64,000 nt of DNA from Verrucomicrobiota bacterium (GCA_026397915.1 JAPLTX010000015.1:46985-110984), one strand, 5' to 3'. Numbered from the stretch's first letter, positions 1 through 9,341 are shown. A program made the numbers and translations. Notes: generated from the sequence alone by a model not told the origin.

Positions 1-40
1 TTGATTGCCAGCCAAAAAAGAACGGCCCGCAGCAAGCCTC

Positions 41-1000
41 TCACACCCCCCTGCCGAATTTCACACCCGTTTCCAGCCGATGTCCTCGCAAGAACTCCGC
101 CACACTCATCCGCCGGCTGCCTTCCATCTGCAATTCACGAACAATCAAGACCCCATCGCCCGTGGCAATGACGATGCCATGATTATCTGCCGCCGTTACA
201 ACGCCGGCGACTGCGCCTCTCACTATAGGTTGTGATTCAGTTCCAGCCGACCAAATCCTCAACACGCGCGGTCCGGCATCTGTCGTCCAAAACGTGAACA
301 ATCCTGGCCATGGCGTAAACGCCCGTAGGCGATTCAAAATCTGCTGCACCGGCTGCGTCCAATCCAGCAAGCCGTCCTCCTTCTTGATCTTCGGCGCGTA
401 GGTCACACCCTCGCTCGGTTGCGGTGTCGGCTGAAGCGTGCCGTCGGTGAGTGCCGCAATCGTTTTCAACAATAACGTCCCTCCGACCGTGGCGAGCTTG
501 TCGTGCAACGTTACCGCGTTGTCGTCCGGATCAATCTTCAATCGTTCCCGCAGCAGCATCGGTCCGCTGTCCATGCCTTCGTCAAGCAACATCGTCGTCA
601 CGCCGCTGAACTCATCGCCAACCAGCAACGCCGCCTGAATCGGCGCCGCGCCGCGCCAACGCGGCAGCAGCGACGCATGAACGTTGACGCAACCAAGTTT
701 CGGCAAGTCCAGCACTTCTTTCGGTAGGATCTGTCCATAAGCGACGACCACCACCAACTCCGGCGCAAGCTCACGAAGCTGAGCCACCGCTTCCGGCCTC
801 CGAATCTTCTCCGGCTGAAACACCGGCAACCCGTGCTTCAATGCCAGCGTTTTGATCGGTGGCGACGTCATCACTTGCCGACGCCCCGCCGGCCGGTCCG
901 GCTGCGTCACGACACCGACGACCTGATGCTCGCGCGATCCGACCAAAGCCGCTAGGCAAGGCTCGCCGAAATCCGCTGTTCCCATGAAAACGATTCGCAT
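41..1000 (-). CDS. fmt: Methionyl-tRNA formyltransferase
   Basis: Transfers a formyl group from 10-formyl-tetrahydrofolate to Met-tRNA(fMet), giving the initiator tRNA for translation. The 319-residue product has the usual family length. The N terminus MRIVFMGTADFGEPCL is typical, and the signature SLLPRWRGAAPIQ follows the catalytic Asn-His pair in VNVHAS. The DEGMDSGPML segment carries the expected catalytic Asp region. An in-frame ATG 28 codons upstream exists, but that extension is not conserved-looking, and GGAAAG lies just before the ATG at 1000, so I chose the latter. The C-terminal domain is complete. No def gene is visible next to it; the window edge is 40 bases downstream. Confidence 0.96.
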   Translation of the reverse strand: MRIVFMGTADFGEPCLAALVGSREHQVVGVVTQPDRPAGRRQVMTSPPIKTLALKHGLPVFQPEKIRRPEAVAQLRELAPELVVVVAYGQILPKEVLDLPKLGCVNVHASLLPRWRGAAPIQAALLVGDEFSGVTTMLLDEGMDSGPMLLRERLKIDPDDNAVTLHDKLATVGGTLLLKTIAALTDGTLQPTPQPSEGVTYAPKIKKEDGLLDWTQPVQQILNRLRAFTPWPGLFTFWTTDAGPRVLRIWSAGTESQPIVRGAVAGVVTAADNHGIVIATGDGVLIVRELQMEGSRRMSVAEFLRGHRLETGVKFGRGV

Positions 1001-1129
1001 AACTTTCCAAACAAATACCAGAACCCGACCGCCTCCGCGAAGAAACAAATTCGTCCCCTGCCCTTTTCTCCAAATTCGCGTCACACTTGCACGACACCGC
1101 GAAATGCTACATGCTTCCGCTGCAATTCT

Positions 1130-2323
1130 ATGACGACCGCGACATCAAACACCGCCGCCGACCGCGAGCAATTCGTGAAGGCGCTGGTGAGCAACGTGCT
1201 CGCCGAACGGCGCAACGCGGAGATTTACCATTATCTCGCTTCGCTGGAGCGCGACCCGCACCGCAGCGCCGTGCTGAAGCGCATGGCGGAAGCCGAAGCC
1301 AAACACGCCACAATCTGGACGCGTAAGTTGACAGAGCTTGGCATCGAACCGCCCCCGCCGGAAGCGGGCCGTTGCCCTGCGTGGCGCAAGTGGCTCTACC
1401 GCCAACTCGGCGTGGACGCCGCCGTGCGCCGCATGGAACAGGAAGAGGAGGTCGGCATCATGGTCCAACTCGCCGAACTCAAAAGCCTCGGTGACGACCA
1501 GACGAAACAGATCGCCGACGAAATCACCGAGGAGGAGAGCACTCACGGCCGCCTTCTCGCCGCAATGCTCCAAGCGCCGCCCAACCCCACCGACCCACGA
1601 GGCCGCCTCAGCATCCTGATCAAACACGAGCGACATCACGCCACCGGCGGCTGGCTTGGCAGCGCCATCTACGGCATCAACGACGGCCTCGGCGCGGTCT
1701 TCGGCATCGTCAGCGGCATGGCCGGCTACGGCGCGCAGAGCGGCATCGTTCTCGCATCAGGCCTCGCCGGCATGATCGCCAGCGCTCTCTCGATGGGCTC
1801 CGGCGCATGGCTCGCGGCCAAGTCACAACGCGAAGCGTTCGAGGCGGAGGTTACCCGCGAGCGTCGCGAGATCGAACTCAACCCCGCCGAGGAGCGCGAG
1901 GAACTGGAGTTGATGTATCAACTCAAAGGCTTCTCCGAGGAAGAGGCGAAGATGCTCGCCAAGCGCATGGCCGAGAACCCCGACCAGCTTCTCGAAACAA
2001 AACTCCATGAGGAACTCGGCCTCTCCGCAGGCTCCTTCCCAAGTCCATGGTTGTCGGCCGTCTCCGCCACCGTCTCCACTATGATCGGCGCGTTCATCCC
2101 GCTGATCCCGTTCTTCTTCACCGGCGGCATGAAGGCCGTCGCGTGGTCACTCGGCGTCAGCATCGCGGCTCACTTCATCGTCGGCGCGGCCAAGACGCTC
2201 GTCACGGGTCTGAACTGGTTCAAGAGCGGCATGGAGATGACCGCCGTCAGCATCATCGCCGCCATCGTCACCTACGGCCTCGGCTATCTCCTCGCCGGAC
2301 ACGGACAAGCGGTGCGACGTTGA
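1130..2323 (+). CDS. MbfA-like membrane ferritin/VIT-family iron transporter
   Basis: Residues 15-145 form a ferritin/rubrerythrin-like four-helix domain with two E-x-x-H metal motifs (E56-H59 and E136-H139) plus E26 and E31, which suit a di-iron site. Residues about 170-390 form a VIT1/CCC1-type membrane domain that begins with YGINDGLGAVFGIVSG and has about five hydrophobic segments. This order matches the MbfA/Er-VIT1 family, which exports iron from the cytoplasm in other bacteria. The role here is inferred from that family. It is transcribed divergently from fmt across about 130 bases. No strong Shine-Dalgarno precedes the ATG, and I saw no Fur-like operator I could defend. Confidence 0.88.
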   Translation: MTTATSNTAADREQFVKALVSNVLAERRNAEIYHYLASLERDPHRSAVLKRMAEAEAKHATIWTRKLTELGIEPPPPEAGRCPAWRKWLYRQLGVDAAVRRMEQEEEVGIMVQLAELKSLGDDQTKQIADEITEEESTHGRLLAAMLQAPPNPTDPRGRLSILIKHERHHATGGWLGSAIYGINDGLGAVFGIVSGMAGYGAQSGIVLASGLAGMIASALSMGSGAWLAAKSQREAFEAEVTRERREIELNPAEEREELELMYQLKGFSEEEAKMLAKRMAENPDQLLETKLHEELGLSAGSFPSPWLSAVSATVSTMIGAFIPLIPFFFTGGMKAVAWSLGVSIAAHFIVGAAKTLVTGLNWFKSGMEMTAVSIIAAIVTYGLGYLLAGHGQAVRR

Positions 2324-2338
2324 TATATACGATGGAAC

Positions 2339-2427
2339 AATGGAGTGGTGGAGTATTGGAGTATTGCGGACAGGATTCTCTTTCCGTTCACCGCGCCCCC
2401 AACACTCCAATACTCCACCACTCCATT
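2339..2427. repeat. Long inverted repeat between convergent genes
   Basis: A 24-base arm at 2339-2362 is perfectly repeated in inverse orientation at 2404-2427, separated by 41 bases. The arm is a run of GGAGT/GGTGG-like words. It lies between two convergent genes, so it might act as a bidirectional terminator, but there is no T-run. The style (short repeated words, perfect pairing) matches other palindromes in this window at 15433, 24636 and 50373, so I treat it as a repetitive element. Confidence 0.8.
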
Positions 2428-2438
2428 ATCCCATTCCC

Positions 2439-4871
2439 TTACTCCAGTTTCGGCCCCTCGATCCGCTCCCCGCGCTGCTGGCGGGCTTGGTCGGTCACGT
2501 CGAACGTCCCGTAGAAGAGCGCGTTCGCATCCATCCACGTCACCAGTCGCTCAGTGTCGTCACGCGATAACACCACGTCGTAGTGACCTTGTCGGAGTAT
2601 CTTCATCAATGAGCTGCCGCGCGCACCGAAGAAGTCGGGCTGCGACAGCGGTTCGCTGTTCACCACGCGGAAATCGCCCGGCTTGCCGCCCCACGCGGAG
2701 AACGACACGCGCCCAATCAATGCGTTGTAAGAAACGCTGTAGCGGCCCTGAACTTGGCCGGTCAGCGCAACCTTGCCCGCAGGTTTCGCGCCGCTATGGC
2801 ACGAGACGCAATGTTTATCGAGCACCGGCTGGACGAGGATCGGATAACTCAGTGGTTTCGAGCCGTCGGGACCGGGCGTCATTGTTGACGGCGGTCGCGC
2901 GCGCGCAATCGCCGTGCGGTGCGACGAGGGGGTGCTGCTGCGCTGTTCGTGGCAGCCGACACACGAAACGCTCTCGCCCGGCTGGAGATAGGTGATGCTC
3001 CGCATCGTCTGCACCGCCTGCCCGTGTTCGTCCAACGCTTGGAACGCCAGCGCGATTTTGGCCGGCGCACGGAAATACGCCGAGCCATCCGCCTCGACCG
3101 GCACCGTGCCGAGCACCTGCTTGCCCGGCGAGGCGTTGGCCAGGCCGACCGTCGGCGCGTTGGCGTGCGGCGTCGTCTTCGGCAACACCTGAACGATGCG
3201 AAGCCGCGTGATGCGGACATCCGGCAACGGCGGCCACGCGTTGTAAACATTCTCGAGGAAGAAGAGACCGTCACTTGATGCGTGATGAATGCCCGATGAG
3301 TCGGATTCCTTCTTCTGCGCTGCCTCTGCGAGCAACGGGAGCGCAGGCGGCTTCGGGCGCGCGCGCAACGGCACGGGCCAGAGGCTGCAAATCTCCGGAT
3401 CGCGATAGAGAAGCTCCTTGTTCCCAAACGCATCCACGAAGTAGAGGCCAAACATATTCGCCAGGTTCGCGCTCGGCTCGCCGATCAGCGGGTCGAAGCT
3501 GTAGGCGGCGAGGAAGTATTTCTCCGACAGCGGCCAGGGCGAGCGGTAACAGTGTCCCGGCCACCACTTCGCCTCCTGTGGCACCGCCGGCGGTTTCGCT
3601 GGCCCGCCCGGCGCGCGCCAGAACGCCGGCTTGGCCGTGCCGTGTGAAACTGGCTCCTCGCTCTCCGGGAAGAGCGCGTCCGGCGTCAGTCGCTTGATCG
3701 GATCGAGGCCGTCCACGCCTCGCGTCACGTCGAGCAGAATGATCGAACCCGCCGTCATCGCGTGATGCGCTGCCGCCGTCGCCATCACCCGGCTCGATCC
3801 CGGCACCGGCTGCGCCTCCCACACACCGACGGGATTCAGTGTGTAATTGCCGTAGAACGCCCGCACATCCGTGCCGTCCGGCCGCACACTCCAGAGCTGC
3901 TGATAATGCACTGCGTTCCGGTCCACATAATCCCAGCGCGTGTAGATGACCCGTCCATCGTTCAGCACCGCCGGATCCCACTCGTGCGTCTCGTGAAATG
4001 AAATCGGATGCGGGTCCGAACCGTCGGCGTTCGCCACCGCCAGCGTGTAGGTCTGGCACGGCCCGCGCCCGCAGCGGTGAAACCCGCCCCGCCGCGTCGA
4101 GATAAAGATGATGCGCCCGTCTGGCAAATAGCGCGGGGCAAAATCATCAAACGCCCCGTCCGTGAGCTGGCGCAACCGCGAGCCGTCACTCGCCATTTCG
4201 TAGAGATGGTAATAATGATCCGGGTGCGCCTCGCGATTTGCCGGCGCCTTGTCCACCTGACAATACGCAAACATTACGCGCTTGCCGTCGTGGGACACCT
4301 CCGCGTGCTGGAAACTGCCAACCGGCAGCGCGCCCGCCGCAAGCTGCCGGCAGCGCATCGTCCGGCCCGGCTCATCCAGCACAAACACCCCGCCGCCCGG
4401 CCGCGCGCAACTGCCGTAGTATTGCGTAAGCTGGTGGCTGAACATGCTCGGCACCTGCTTCACAAACAGCAGTGGCCCCGTCTGCGCCAGCGGATTGCTG
4501 AAAACCATCTCCCGCCGCAACTCATGCACACGCCGCCAGAGCTGTTCTGCGCGCGCCTCTGTCTTCGCCGCCGCCATCGCGCGCCATTCCTCGCGCAGTG
4601 CCTCCCAACGCTGCGGCAACTCGCCCAGCGCCACCTTCGCCGATTGCAGGTCGCGCAACAACGCATCACCCTTCTCAAACAATCGCGGGATGGCTTCCGC
4701 GTGAGTGATGGGATAGCGCCGCGTCTCGATGCCGTCCTGCTTCCGCCAGTCCTGCTCGATCATCTCCTGTTCGCTCGCCGCAATGGCCCGCGCCGGCAGC
4801 GCGAAGGAAAAGCAGACAACAATCCCCAGCAGAAGTCCCGAATTGATCGCACGTCGTCGGTAACGCGTCAT
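2439..4871 (-). CDS. HzsA-like dihaem beta-propeller protein
   Basis: An exported 810-residue protein. Residues 1-32 are a signal peptide. A TolB/PD40-like propeller follows, with repeated blades such as SHDGKRVMFAY and LPDGRIIFISTRRGG. The C-terminal region carries two c-type haem sites, CVGCH at 637 and CVSCH at 688. Length and arrangement match the alpha subunit of hydrazine synthase (about 809 residues, two haems c), and such homologues are common in Planctomycetes and Verrucomicrobia. No HzsB/C partner or anammox gene is nearby, so hydrazine synthesis is not implied; a periplasmic redox or sugar-related role is more likely. Cytochrome c maturation would be needed. Confidence 0.82.
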   Translation of the reverse strand: MTRYRRRAINSGLLLGIVVCFSFALPARAIAASEQEMIEQDWRKQDGIETRRYPITHAEAIPRLFEKGDALLRDLQSAKVALGELPQRWEALREEWRAMAAAKTEARAEQLWRRVHELRREMVFSNPLAQTGPLLFVKQVPSMFSHQLTQYYGSCARPGGGVFVLDEPGRTMRCRQLAAGALPVGSFQHAEVSHDGKRVMFAYCQVDKAPANREAHPDHYYHLYEMASDGSRLRQLTDGAFDDFAPRYLPDGRIIFISTRRGGFHRCGRGPCQTYTLAVANADGSDPHPISFHETHEWDPAVLNDGRVIYTRWDYVDRNAVHYQQLWSVRPDGTDVRAFYGNYTLNPVGVWEAQPVPGSSRVMATAAAHHAMTAGSIILLDVTRGVDGLDPIKRLTPDALFPESEEPVSHGTAKPAFWRAPGGPAKPPAVPQEAKWWPGHCYRSPWPLSEKYFLAAYSFDPLIGEPSANLANMFGLYFVDAFGNKELLYRDPEICSLWPVPLRARPKPPALPLLAEAAQKKESDSSGIHHASSDGLFFLENVYNAWPPLPDVRITRLRIVQVLPKTTPHANAPTVGLANASPGKQVLGTVPVEADGSAYFRAPAKIALAFQALDEHGQAVQTMRSITYLQPGESVSCVGCHEQRSSTPSSHRTAIARARPPSTMTPGPDGSKPLSYPILVQPVLDKHCVSCHSGAKPAGKVALTGQVQGRYSVSYNALIGRVSFSAWGGKPGDFRVVNSEPLSQPDFFGARGSSLMKILRQGHYDVVLSRDDTERLVTWMDANALFYGTFDVTDQARQQRGERIEGPKLE

Positions 4872-4935
4872 GCCCGCAGACTACAGCGGCCCGCCGCCGA
4901 ACGCTAGGCGGATTTCAGCAAGTTTACCCCCCCCC

Positions 4936-7410
4936 TCAGTGCATCATCTCTTCCAGCACTTTGCGGTCCGTGCCGAGATTGCTGGCTTCGCCTAACACTT
5001 TCTCCTTCTTTGCCAAAAACTGCTCGAAGGTGGACCTGGAGATCGTTGTAGGTTGGTGCATCAACTGGTTCATCAACACGGCGTATTCGGTGATTGCCAG
5101 CTTCAAGTCTCGCGTCTTCGGATGTATCCGGAATTGAAGCCCACCCAACCTTGCCGACATAGTCTTGATTACGTCATCCGGTATTTTCTTCACTGTGAAG
5201 CGATGATACGCCTTTGGGTCCGGGTCTTTCGCTAACAATCCAGCCAGCAGGGGCGTTGCAGCCATCCATATCTCATCCAGCGAGGTTCTCAGCGATAGCG
5301 TCGGCGCAAGTTGGTTGTTAGCCGCTCGCAACATGAACTCCGCCGACAAATGGTTCGGCGCCAGTCGCAACACTTCCCGCAGCGATTGATACACCCACGG
5401 ATTGCGCAAGGCCGCCGCTCCGGTGTTCTTGCCGAGCCGCGACTGGACTTCGGCAAACAACGAGACGGCATTTGCCAGATTTGTTGCGCGGTCCACGCGT
5501 GCCACCGCCGCCGCATCGTCTAGCGTGGCGATGGAAAATATCTGGGCGCTCCAAAGCATCGCCGGCGAATAGAGGACTGCTAGATCGTTAAGGTCTTCCT
5601 TGTTTGTATCGGGCACGGCGATGACCTTGCACCCCTCCAATACCGCGCCGCGAATCTTCTCCGCCACTGCGCCCACTTCACGAATCTTCCCGTCCACTGT
5701 CACGTCGCCGGTCATGGCGTAGCCGGGATCAATCTGCATTCCGTCCAACAGCGACAGCAGCAGCACTGAGAATGCGCCGCCCGCCGAGCCGCCCGCTTGC
5801 TTGGTGTATTTGTTGGCGTAGCTGAAGCGGACCTTGCAGCCCCACTCCCATGTCGGATAGCGCAGCTTCAACAATCGCTCAGCTTCCTGCATCGAGATTC
5901 GCGTATCCTTCTCAACATCGGCCACGAAGTCGCACACCTTGTCGCGGCTGCTGCCACCGCGCTCAACTGTGGCAATGACGTCTTGGGCGCTGCCGGCCCG
6001 CATGCCGGCCCGGGTCTCAATAACATAAAGAGCCTTGATGCTGCTTTGGTTGCGGACAAACTTGCCGGTTTCCTTCCGCGCATTAGGCTGCGTATTAGCA
6101 CCGACCGGCTGAGGTTGTTCGGGCGAAGGACCTGCCGACTCGCGCAAAGGCTTTCCCTTGCCCGTGATCTCCACGATTTCGATCTTTTCGAAGACGAAAG
6201 AGGCTCTATAGTTTCCAATCCCCAGGAGTTGGCGATTCGGAAGTTCCCAGTAGGGAGAAATGCTGGCGTCATTGAAATCGGTTTTCCATTCCGTGATTTG
6301 CTTGCCATCCATGAAGGCTTTCAAACCACTCTTCCGAACTTTCACAAGCGAAGTAAATGAACGACCAGATGCAAAGCCGATAGTGGCACCCTTTACCGTA
6401 GGATTGTTCGCGGCATAAATGCCTTTACCGCCAACCATTTCAAAACCATAAAGCGTGTCGTCTTTATTGCCTATTATCCAAAGAGCAGCGTGTTCATTGC
6501 GTGGAAGATATTGAATAGCGTATCCGGTTCCTTGTCTGCGACTGAGAATAATTCGGTAGTCATATTCATCCGGCGGCTCGTAAGGAATCATCAATCGCGA
6601 GCGCCCTCCGAGTTCCGATACCAACTTGCCGTCCTGCACCGCCCATTTCCCATCAACCGCGTCTTTTGCCGGATCAATAAGCGGCATCAAATTGATGACA
6701 TTCGACGATGCGGCGTCGTTGTTTGTCGTTTGGGCAACAGAGCTTTCCGTGAGCCGCACGGCCTTGCCTTTCCCGGTGATTTCGAGAAGTTCGATCCGTC
6801 GGAATTCAACTTGGCTTGCATAGGTTCCAAACCCTAGAAGGTGGTGGTTCGGTAAATCCCAACCAGTATTCATGCCGGCGTCATCGTAACCTCCCTTCCA
6901 CTCAGCAAGCTGTTTTCCGTTGAGATAAGCTTTCAAGTGTCTCCGCCGAATCGATAGAACGGATGTATAGGTTTGGCCTTTGTCCAGACTGTTGCTCGAC
7001 TTGAGAGTCGTAGGGTTGTCGCGTATTGCTTTACCGCCCAGCATCTGGAATCCGATAAGAGTATTATTGACGGCACCCATAGCCCATCCTGACATGCGCC
7101 CAGCGTGAGAAAATATCTGCATGACCTCAGTTGCCCCGCCAGTGATGCTGAAAACGATCCGATAATCGTATTCGTCTGGGGGTTCATAGGGAATTTGGAT
7201 TCTTTCGCCTCGCTCCATGCCTGAAATCAGGGTGCCGTGATCGAGCTTCCAAGTTCCCTTAACAGCGTCCTTCTCCAAATCAATCAACGGCATCAGATTG
7301 ACAGCGCGCGACCACGCGGCCTCACCGGGTGGTGAGTCTCGCGTGAAACTCGTCGCGGGATATGCCAGCAGCAGGGCGGCTGCGAAGGCGGAGAGGCTGA
7401 CTCGGTTCAT
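4936..7410 (-). CDS. Secreted protein with two DUF1080-like modules and a Lon-type S16 protease domain
   Basis: Starting at the ATG at 7410, which has a strong GGAGGA Shine-Dalgarno eight bases upstream, the product has 824 residues and an N-terminal signal peptide. Two tandem repeats of about 190 residues follow, each beginning NLMPLIDxxKDAV and containing IPYEPPDEYDYRI. They resemble DUF1080/LamG-fold domains. Residues about 455-625 form a Lon-like S16 domain: GGSAGGAFS holds the nucleophile Ser542, and VGAVAEKIRGAV holds Lys585. Their 43-residue spacing equals that of the Lon Ser-Lys dyad. There is no AAA domain. The C-terminal 200 residues are unrecognised. It may process extracytoplasmic proteins; the substrate is unknown. 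Confidence 0.8.
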   Translation of the reverse strand: MNRVSLSAFAAALLLAYPATSFTRDSPPGEAAWSRAVNLMPLIDLEKDAVKGTWKLDHGTLISGMERGERIQIPYEPPDEYDYRIVFSITGGATEVMQIFSHAGRMSGWAMGAVNNTLIGFQMLGGKAIRDNPTTLKSSNSLDKGQTYTSVLSIRRRHLKAYLNGKQLAEWKGGYDDAGMNTGWDLPNHHLLGFGTYASQVEFRRIELLEITGKGKAVRLTESSVAQTTNNDAASSNVINLMPLIDPAKDAVDGKWAVQDGKLVSELGGRSRLMIPYEPPDEYDYRIILSRRQGTGYAIQYLPRNEHAALWIIGNKDDTLYGFEMVGGKGIYAANNPTVKGATIGFASGRSFTSLVKVRKSGLKAFMDGKQITEWKTDFNDASISPYWELPNRQLLGIGNYRASFVFEKIEIVEITGKGKPLRESAGPSPEQPQPVGANTQPNARKETGKFVRNQSSIKALYVIETRAGMRAGSAQDVIATVERGGSSRDKVCDFVADVEKDTRISMQEAERLLKLRYPTWEWGCKVRFSYANKYTKQAGGSAGGAFSVLLLSLLDGMQIDPGYAMTGDVTVDGKIREVGAVAEKIRGAVLEGCKVIAVPDTNKEDLNDLAVLYSPAMLWSAQIFSIATLDDAAAVARVDRATNLANAVSLFAEVQSRLGKNTGAAALRNPWVYQSLREVLRLAPNHLSAEFMLRAANNQLAPTLSLRTSLDEIWMAATPLLAGLLAKDPDPKAYHRFTVKKIPDDVIKTMSARLGGLQFRIHPKTRDLKLAITEYAVLMNQLMHQPTTISRSTFEQFLAKKEKVLGEASNLGTDRKVLEEMMH

Positions 7411-7491
7411 GATTTCCTCCGTAAGATTGCGGGGCGGATTATACGGCATCGGTTTGTGGTGACAAGAACGGGTTTGGAAGATGTTTTGCCG

Positions 7492-7662
7492 GCCCGCTAA
7501 ACACGCTGACGACGCGAAGGGTTGGAGAGCGTTGTAGTGTCGGCCGTCCCGGCCGACAGCTTTGTTTCGCCCAAGCAGCGGCCGGGACGGCCGCCACTAC
7601 AAGACATTCGGGCGAGACGCCCGACTCTACAACTTTTCGCGCGTCTCGCGTGTTTAGCGGGC
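7492..7662. repeat. Nested palindromic element, TTGTAG type
   Basis: The outer arms GCCCGCTAAACACGC (7492) and its inverse ending at 7662 enclose an inner palindrome at 7531-7603. The inner arms read GTTGTAGTGTCGGCCG and its inverse, ending CACTACAAG. The inner palindrome belongs to the same family as 21484-21577 and 39996-40067. No gene is visible in the 281 bases between 7411 and 7691; this element fills most of that gap. Confidence 0.85.
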
Positions 7663-7691
7663 ACGGGTTCATGGTTGCGACTTCGCTTCGC

Positions 7692-8519
7692 TCAGGGCGC
7701 GACGGTGACGGAGGCCACGTCGGTCCAGTTGCCGTTGGGGGTGCCTTTGTCCCAGAAGCGCAGGCGGAATTTGCGCACTTCGGGCGCGCCGGCCACCAGC
7801 AGCGGGCGCTCGTCGAGGTAGGGGCTTTCGGAGTCCACGGCCACAAACTGCCACTCGCCGTTGCCGCGCTGGCATTCGATCCAGACTCCCTCATGGCCGA
7901 ATTTCTTGAAGACGATCTTCACGGCCTGGCAGACGGGGCCGGGGACGATCTGGAGTTTGAAGGCGGGCATGGCCTGGTCAACGAACTCGTTGGAGGCCGG
8001 GCCGACGATGCCAAGGTCCTGTCCGATGGCCTCGGTGTAACCGGGGGCGGCTTTGATGATAGCCACGAGGTCGAAGAGACGGTTGAGGGCGCCGGGCGGG
8101 ACGGAGGCGACGCCTGTGGGCAGTGTGGGCACGGTGAAGACCGGCAGGACGACGGCGTCTGGGCCGCTGCCGGCGAGGAGCAGGTCCACGGCCTCGGTGG
8201 CGGCGGGACCGAAGTCGCGGACGGCGGTGAGCCATTCGCCGAGGGCGTAGATGGTGTAGTTGCAGGAGGCGACACACGCATCCACGTGGGCCGATGGCAG
8301 GCCGAGGACGGTCTCGTAACCGGGCAGTTTGTTTCGGAAGTTTCCGAGCCAGAGGATCTGGTTCGCGATGCGGCTGGGGTAGTATGTCTGTCTTCTCATG
8401 GGTCCTTTCTTTGTTGGTTGTGTTTTCGCTGCAAGAATCTCGGCCTCGGTTGGCCAGCGCCAGCCGCGGTTGAACCGGACAGCGGGATCGCCCCAGTGTG
8501 GCAGCCAAGGATTAGGCAT
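7692..8519 (-). CDS. Conserved-looking protein of unknown function with a C-terminal beta-sandwich-like segment
   Basis: I do not recognise a named family. The 275-residue frame has two credible starts. The ATG at 8519 is preceded by GGAGGT six bases upstream. The ATG at 8399 (MRRQTYYPSRIANQ) is preceded by AAAGGA. From 8399 the product is 235 residues: a helical, Ala/Val-rich body of about 150 residues and a C-terminal part ending RKFRLRFWDKGTPNG, which looks like a fibronectin-III-type strand pattern. There is no signal peptide or membrane segment. The 40-residue leader is rich in Trp, Pro and Arg. A 21-bp repeat array starts about 130 bases upstream. Possibly the gene and array form one repeated unit in the genome. 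Confidence 0.6.
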   Translation of the reverse strand: MPNPWLPHWGDPAVRFNRGWRWPTEAEILAAKTQPTKKGPMRRQTYYPSRIANQILWLGNFRNKLPGYETVLGLPSAHVDACVASCNYTIYALGEWLTAVRDFGPAATEAVDLLLAGSGPDAVVLPVFTVPTLPTGVASVPPGALNRLFDLVAIIKAAPGYTEAIGQDLGIVGPASNEFVDQAMPAFKLQIVPGPVCQAVKIVFKKFGHEGVWIECQRGNGEWQFVAVDSESPYLDERPLLVAGAPEVRKFRLRFWDKGTPNGNWTDVASVTVAP

Positions 8520-8648
8520 GGGTGGACCTCCGGGCGCGCTGGCGGCTGGCGGGCGGCGGCATCGCGTTCAGAGATCGCGACCCACCGCGCATGGCGGGGC
8601 TGAAAAAGGTGTTTTTGCTGGTTTTGTGGGCGTTTTGTAGGATTTTGG

Positions 8649-9062
8649 GGTGTTTCCCATGCGCCGCTGGATGGTTCCCCAACGCCGCGGGATGGTTACC
8701 AAAAGCGGGGGTATTGTTATTCTGCGCCGCGGGATTGATACCGGACGCGGCGGTATGGATACCGCGCGGCAGGGTATGAATACCGGACGGCGCGGGATCG
8801 TTCCCGGACGGCGGGGGATTGATACCGCGCGAAATGGGAGCGATACCCAGCGGCGCGGTATGGATACCCTGGCGCGCGGTATGGATACCATTTTGTGGAA
8901 TAACGATCCCATAAGGCGCGGTAACGATACCGCGCGCCGGAATAACGCTACCATGGACGGCGGCAACGATGCGGAAGTCCGCAGCAACGATACCGCGGCC
9001 CGGAGTAACGATACCGCGGGCGAGAGCAACGCTGCGGAAATGCGCGGGAGCGACGCCGCGGC
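8649..9062. repeat. Tandem array, 21-bp period, about 19 degenerate units
   Basis: Units keep exact 21-base phase (for example starts at 8670 and 8985, 15 periods apart). The unit consensus is roughly GATNGATACCGCGCGGCGCGG read with substitutions; GATACCGCGCG is the best conserved core. Because 21 is a multiple of three, several frames stay open on both strands and give artificial seven-residue repeat proteins. I see no start with a convincing Shine-Dalgarno and do not annotate a gene here. The flanks 8520-8648 and 9063-9396 hold no gene I can support. Confidence 0.88.
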
Positions 9063-9321
9063 GCTGGAGATGAACGCAGCCCCGCCGACCGGCCGCTCCG
9101 GCGGGCGAAGGAAGCGAGGGCGAGGGCGGAAGAACGCGGATCGCAGAACGGAAATGTAGAGCGTGACTGCGGAGACAAAAACTTTTTCCCCGCGCTGCTT
9201 TCCAATGTATTGAAACAACCCGAACTGTTTTCGTTACCTCCATCACGAACAACCTCCGTTGACCCTGCCTTCAACGGACGAATGCTCTCACAGCGCGCCG
9301 AAAACCGTCAATTCGGAGAAA

Positions 9322-9341
9322 CCCCTATTTTAGCATAGGGG
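9322..9341 (-). terminator. Possible weak terminator after the helicase gene
   Basis: A seven-base-pair stem (CCCCTAT with ATAGGGG, six-base loop) lies about 55 bases past the helicase stop. On the minus strand only three T residues follow the stem, so intrinsic termination would be weak. Confidence 0.35.

Noticed and set aside
2439..4871. Hydrazine synthase (anammox)
   Set aside because: Only the alpha-like subunit is present; no beta/gamma subunit or hydrazine dehydrogenase is near, and such homologues occur in many non-anammox PVC bacteria.
8649..9062. CRISPR array
   Set aside because: Units are directly adjacent and degenerate without unique spacers, and no cas gene is present. The same holds for the arrays at 19349, 40265 and 50770.
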